DNA of 7,023 nt. It comes from Comamonadaceae bacterium. GTDB taxonomy: Bacteria; Pseudomonadota; Gammaproteobacteria; Burkholderiales; Burkholderiaceae_C. The DNA is taken from positions 1 to 7,023 of the forward strand of contig CANGMW010000136.1 in the NCBI GenBank assembly GCA_947454695.1, read 5' to 3'. The notes beneath the pieces were generated by a model. The model worked only from the letters and a program-made list of their open reading frames with translations. It was not told the DNA's origin and searched no databases. How positions within the stretch are numbered: position 1 is the first letter of the stretch; every line of letters starts with the position of its first letter. Both the position numbers and the translations under genes were made by a program. Shown here one piece after another: positions 5,119 through 7,023 of the stretch.

Positions 5119-7005
5119 ATGAATTCACCCGCCGTACAAGGGCTAGGCCTGAACGCACCCAGCTATGTCAAAAACCCCAAACTTTTGGCGTGGGTTGCTG
5201 AGATTGCTGCGCTGACCAAGCCGGATGCCATTCACTGGTGCGATGGCAGCGATGAACAAAACAAGCAGTTTTGCGACCAGTTGGTCGCTGCAGGCACTTT
5301 CATCAAGCTCAACGAAGCCAAACGCCCCAACAGCTACCTGGCCCGTTCGGCGCCCAGCGATGTGGCTCGTGTTGAAGACCGCACCTTTATTTGCTCTGCC
5401 AAGAAAGAAAACGCCGGCCCCACCAACAATTGGGTTGCTCCGGCTGAAATGCGTGAGTTGTTACAGACCGGCAAGGCCGATGGCACCCCTGCTTTGTTTG
5501 ATGGCTGCATGAAAGGGCGCACCATGTACGTGGTGCCCTTTTCCATGGGCCCCTTGGGCAGCCCAATTGCCCACATTGGCATTGAACTCTCCGACAGCCC
5601 GTATGTGGCCGTCAACATGAAAATGATGACCCGCATGGGCAAAGCGGTGTATGACGTGCTGGGCACCGATGGTGAATTCGTCCCGTGCGTACATACCGTG
5701 GGCGCCCCATTGGCCGCGGGCCAAAAGGATGTGGCTTGGCCAAGCAACAGCACGAAGTACATCGTTCATTACCCCGAAACCCGCGAGATCTGGAGCTATG
5801 GCTCGGGCTACGGCGGCAACGCGCTGTTGGGCAAAAAATGTTTTGCTCTGCGCATCGCGTCCAATATGGGCCGCGACCAAGGCTGGTTGGCTGAACACAT
5901 GCTCATCCTGGGCGTGACCAACCCCAAGGGCAAGAAATACCACGTCGCCGCGGCCTTTCCAAGTGCCTGTGGCAAAACCAATTTCTCGATGCTGGTGCCC
6001 CCGGCGGGTTTTGACGGCTGGAAAGTCACCACCATCGGTGACGACATTGCCTGGATCAAGCCGGGCCAAGACGGCCGACTGCATGCCATCAACCCAGAGT
6101 CAGGTTATTTCGGCGTGGCCCCTGGCACCAACATGTTGACCAACCCGAACTGCATGGCCAGCCTGAACCGCGACGTGATCTTCACGAATGTGGCGCTGAC
6201 CGATGACGGCGACGTGTGGTGGGAAGGCATGGAGCGCGACACCGGTTCCTTACCCGCGCATTTGATCGACTGGCAAGGCAAAGACTGGACGCCTGAAATT
6301 GCCAAGCAAACCGGCGCCAAGGCAGCCCACCCCAATTCACGCTTCACCGTGGCTGCCACCAACAACCCCGCACTCGACCCCGCCTGGGATGATCCCGCAG
6401 GCGTACCCATTGACGCCTTTATCTTTGGCGGTCGTCGCTCCACCACCGTGCCACTCGTGACCGAGGCGCGCAACTGGGTCGAAGGTGTCTACATGGCCGC
6501 GACCATGGGCTCGGAGACCACCGCAGCCATCGTCGGCCAAGAAGGTGTGGTGCGCCGCGATCCGTTTGCCATGCTGCCTTTCACCGGCTACAACATGAGC
6601 GACTACTTCCAACACTGGCTCAACTTGGGCCGCAAGCTGGCGAAAGCTTCCGTCAAGTTGCCGCGCATCTACACGACCAACTGGTTCCGCAAAGGCGAAG
6701 ACGGCAAGTTTGTCTGGCCGGGTTACGGCGAAAACATGCGGGTTCTCAAGTGGATGATTGACCGGATTGAGGGTGACGCGCAAGGCACCGAACACGTGTT
6801 TGGCGTGAGCCCCAACTATGCCGAACTTAACTGGACCGGACTGAACTTCAGCGCTGAACAGTTCCACAAAGTCACGCACATCGACAAAGCCGCTTGGACC
6901 AAAGAGTTGGTTTTGCACGATGAGTTGTTCCAGCAACTGGCACACAACATGCCCGAGGAACTCATCACCATCAAACACCAAATTGCCAAGCGCCTGGCCG
7001 CCTGA
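5119..7005 (+). CDS. pckG: Phosphoenolpyruvate carboxykinase, GTP-dependent
   Basis: A 628-residue cytoplasmic enzyme converting oxaloacetate and GTP to phosphoenolpyruvate, GDP and CO2: the first committed step of gluconeogenesis, or an anaplerotic step in reverse. Length is close to the 622 residues of rat cytosolic PEPCK. The active site looks complete: R84 in VARVEDRTFIC (rat R87); YGSGYGGNALLGKK at 227-240 with the metal ligand K240 (rat K244); H260 (rat H264); the P-loop FPSACGKTN at 280-288 with the hyper-reactive C284, K286 and T287; kinase-2 IGDDIAW with D308-D309 (rat D310/D311); HPNSRF before the GTP site; FIFGGRRSTTVPLV; and a lid region after MAATMGSETTAA. ATP-type PEPCK (pckA) lacks this arrangement, so the GTP class is firm. 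The start at 5119 has a good ribosome site, and the N-terminus matches relatives I recall from Comamonadaceae. The stop is at 7003-7005. It probably has its own promoter in the 120-base leader. Confidence 0.98.
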   Translation: MNSPAVQGLGLNAPSYVKNPKLLAWVAEIAALTKPDAIHWCDGSDEQNKQFCDQLVAAGTFIKLNEAKRPNSYLARSAPSDVARVEDRTFICSAKKENAGPTNNWVAPAEMRELLQTGKADGTPALFDGCMKGRTMYVVPFSMGPLGSPIAHIGIELSDSPYVAVNMKMMTRMGKAVYDVLGTDGEFVPCVHTVGAPLAAGQKDVAWPSNSTKYIVHYPETREIWSYGSGYGGNALLGKKCFALRIASNMGRDQGWLAEHMLILGVTNPKGKKYHVAAAFPSACGKTNFSMLVPPAGFDGWKVTTIGDDIAWIKPGQDGRLHAINPESGYFGVAPGTNMLTNPNCMASLNRDVIFTNVALTDDGDVWWEGMERDTGSLPAHLIDWQGKDWTPEIAKQTGAKAAHPNSRFTVAATNNPALDPAWDDPAGVPIDAFIFGGRRSTTVPLVTEARNWVEGVYMAATMGSETTAAIVGQEGVVRRDPFAMLPFTGYNMSDYFQHWLNLGRKLAKASVKLPRIYTTNWFRKGEDGKFVWPGYGENMRVLKWMIDRIEGDAQGTEHVFGVSPNYAELNWTGLNFSAEQFHKVTHIDKAAWTKELVLHDELFQQLAHNMPEELITIKHQIAKRLAA

Positions 7006-7009
7006 CGCT

Positions 7010-7023
7010 GGCTAGCCCTAGCC
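7010..7023 (+). terminator. Left part of a probable pckG terminator, cut by the window edge
   Basis: GGCTA (7010-7014), loop GCCC, TAGCC (7019-7023) form a perfect 5-bp stem just 4 bases after the pckG stop. The window ends at the last paired base, so any stem extension and T-tract cannot be seen. Confidence 0.4.

Noticed and set aside
4995..5201. 68-codon plus-strand frame across the pckG leader
   Set aside because: It starts at the end of the small membrane protein gene and runs out of frame into pckG; its product is low-complexity Arg/Ser-rich with no ribosome site.
5461..6084. 207-codon minus-strand frame inside pckG
   Set aside because: Same reasons: it is antisense to the metal-binding and P-loop region of a clearly real gene.
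6337..6981. 214-codon open frame on the minus strand inside pckG
   Set aside because: It lies fully over conserved PEPCK sequence, mirrors its codon pattern and has no family resemblance of its own.

Overview
This is a chromosomal stretch of a betaproteobacterium, most likely a member of the Comamonadaceae (Burkholderiales; Rhodoferax, Polaromonas or Limnohabitans type). The evidence is the moderately high GC, the proteobacterial style of an efflux permease followed by an OprM-type lipoprotein, and a GTP-type PEP carboxykinase whose sequence resembles those I recall from that family. The genus is an inference from protein flavour, not a database match.

Layout. Positions 1-2373 hold the last three quarters of an AcrB/MexB-type RND drug-proton antiporter, cut by the left edge. 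It overlaps by 8 bases a complete outer-membrane factor lipoprotein gene (2366-3826). Together these are the distal end of a tripartite efflux operon; the periplasmic adaptor and any regulator would lie to the left, outside the window. A 7-bp perfect hairpin (3835-3852) then separates this operon from a convergent minus-strand gene for an unrecognised protein of about 106 residues (3861-4181). A non-coding stretch of about 190 bases follows. Next come three plus-strand genes: a PaaI-like hotdog thioesterase (4376-4780), a 46-residue single-helix membrane protein (4858-4998), and pckG, GTP-dependent phosphoenolpyruvate carboxykinase (5119-7005). The 120-base leader before pckG carries two hairpin-forming repeats, a TTGACA box and a short palindrome. 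The right edge cuts through what looks like the start of a pckG terminator.

How it works together. The permease and outer-membrane factor would form one drug-export machine with the missing adaptor. pckG is central metabolism (oxaloacetate to PEP, the gluconeogenic entry point). The thioesterase and the small membrane protein lie upstream of pckG on the same strand, but each gap is large enough for separate promoters, so a shared function is not shown. I see no mobile element, CRISPR array, tRNA, rRNA or defence system. This is mostly an ordinary housekeeping and efflux region. The items most worth a second look are the small membrane protein, the unrecognised convergent gene, and the structured pckG leader.
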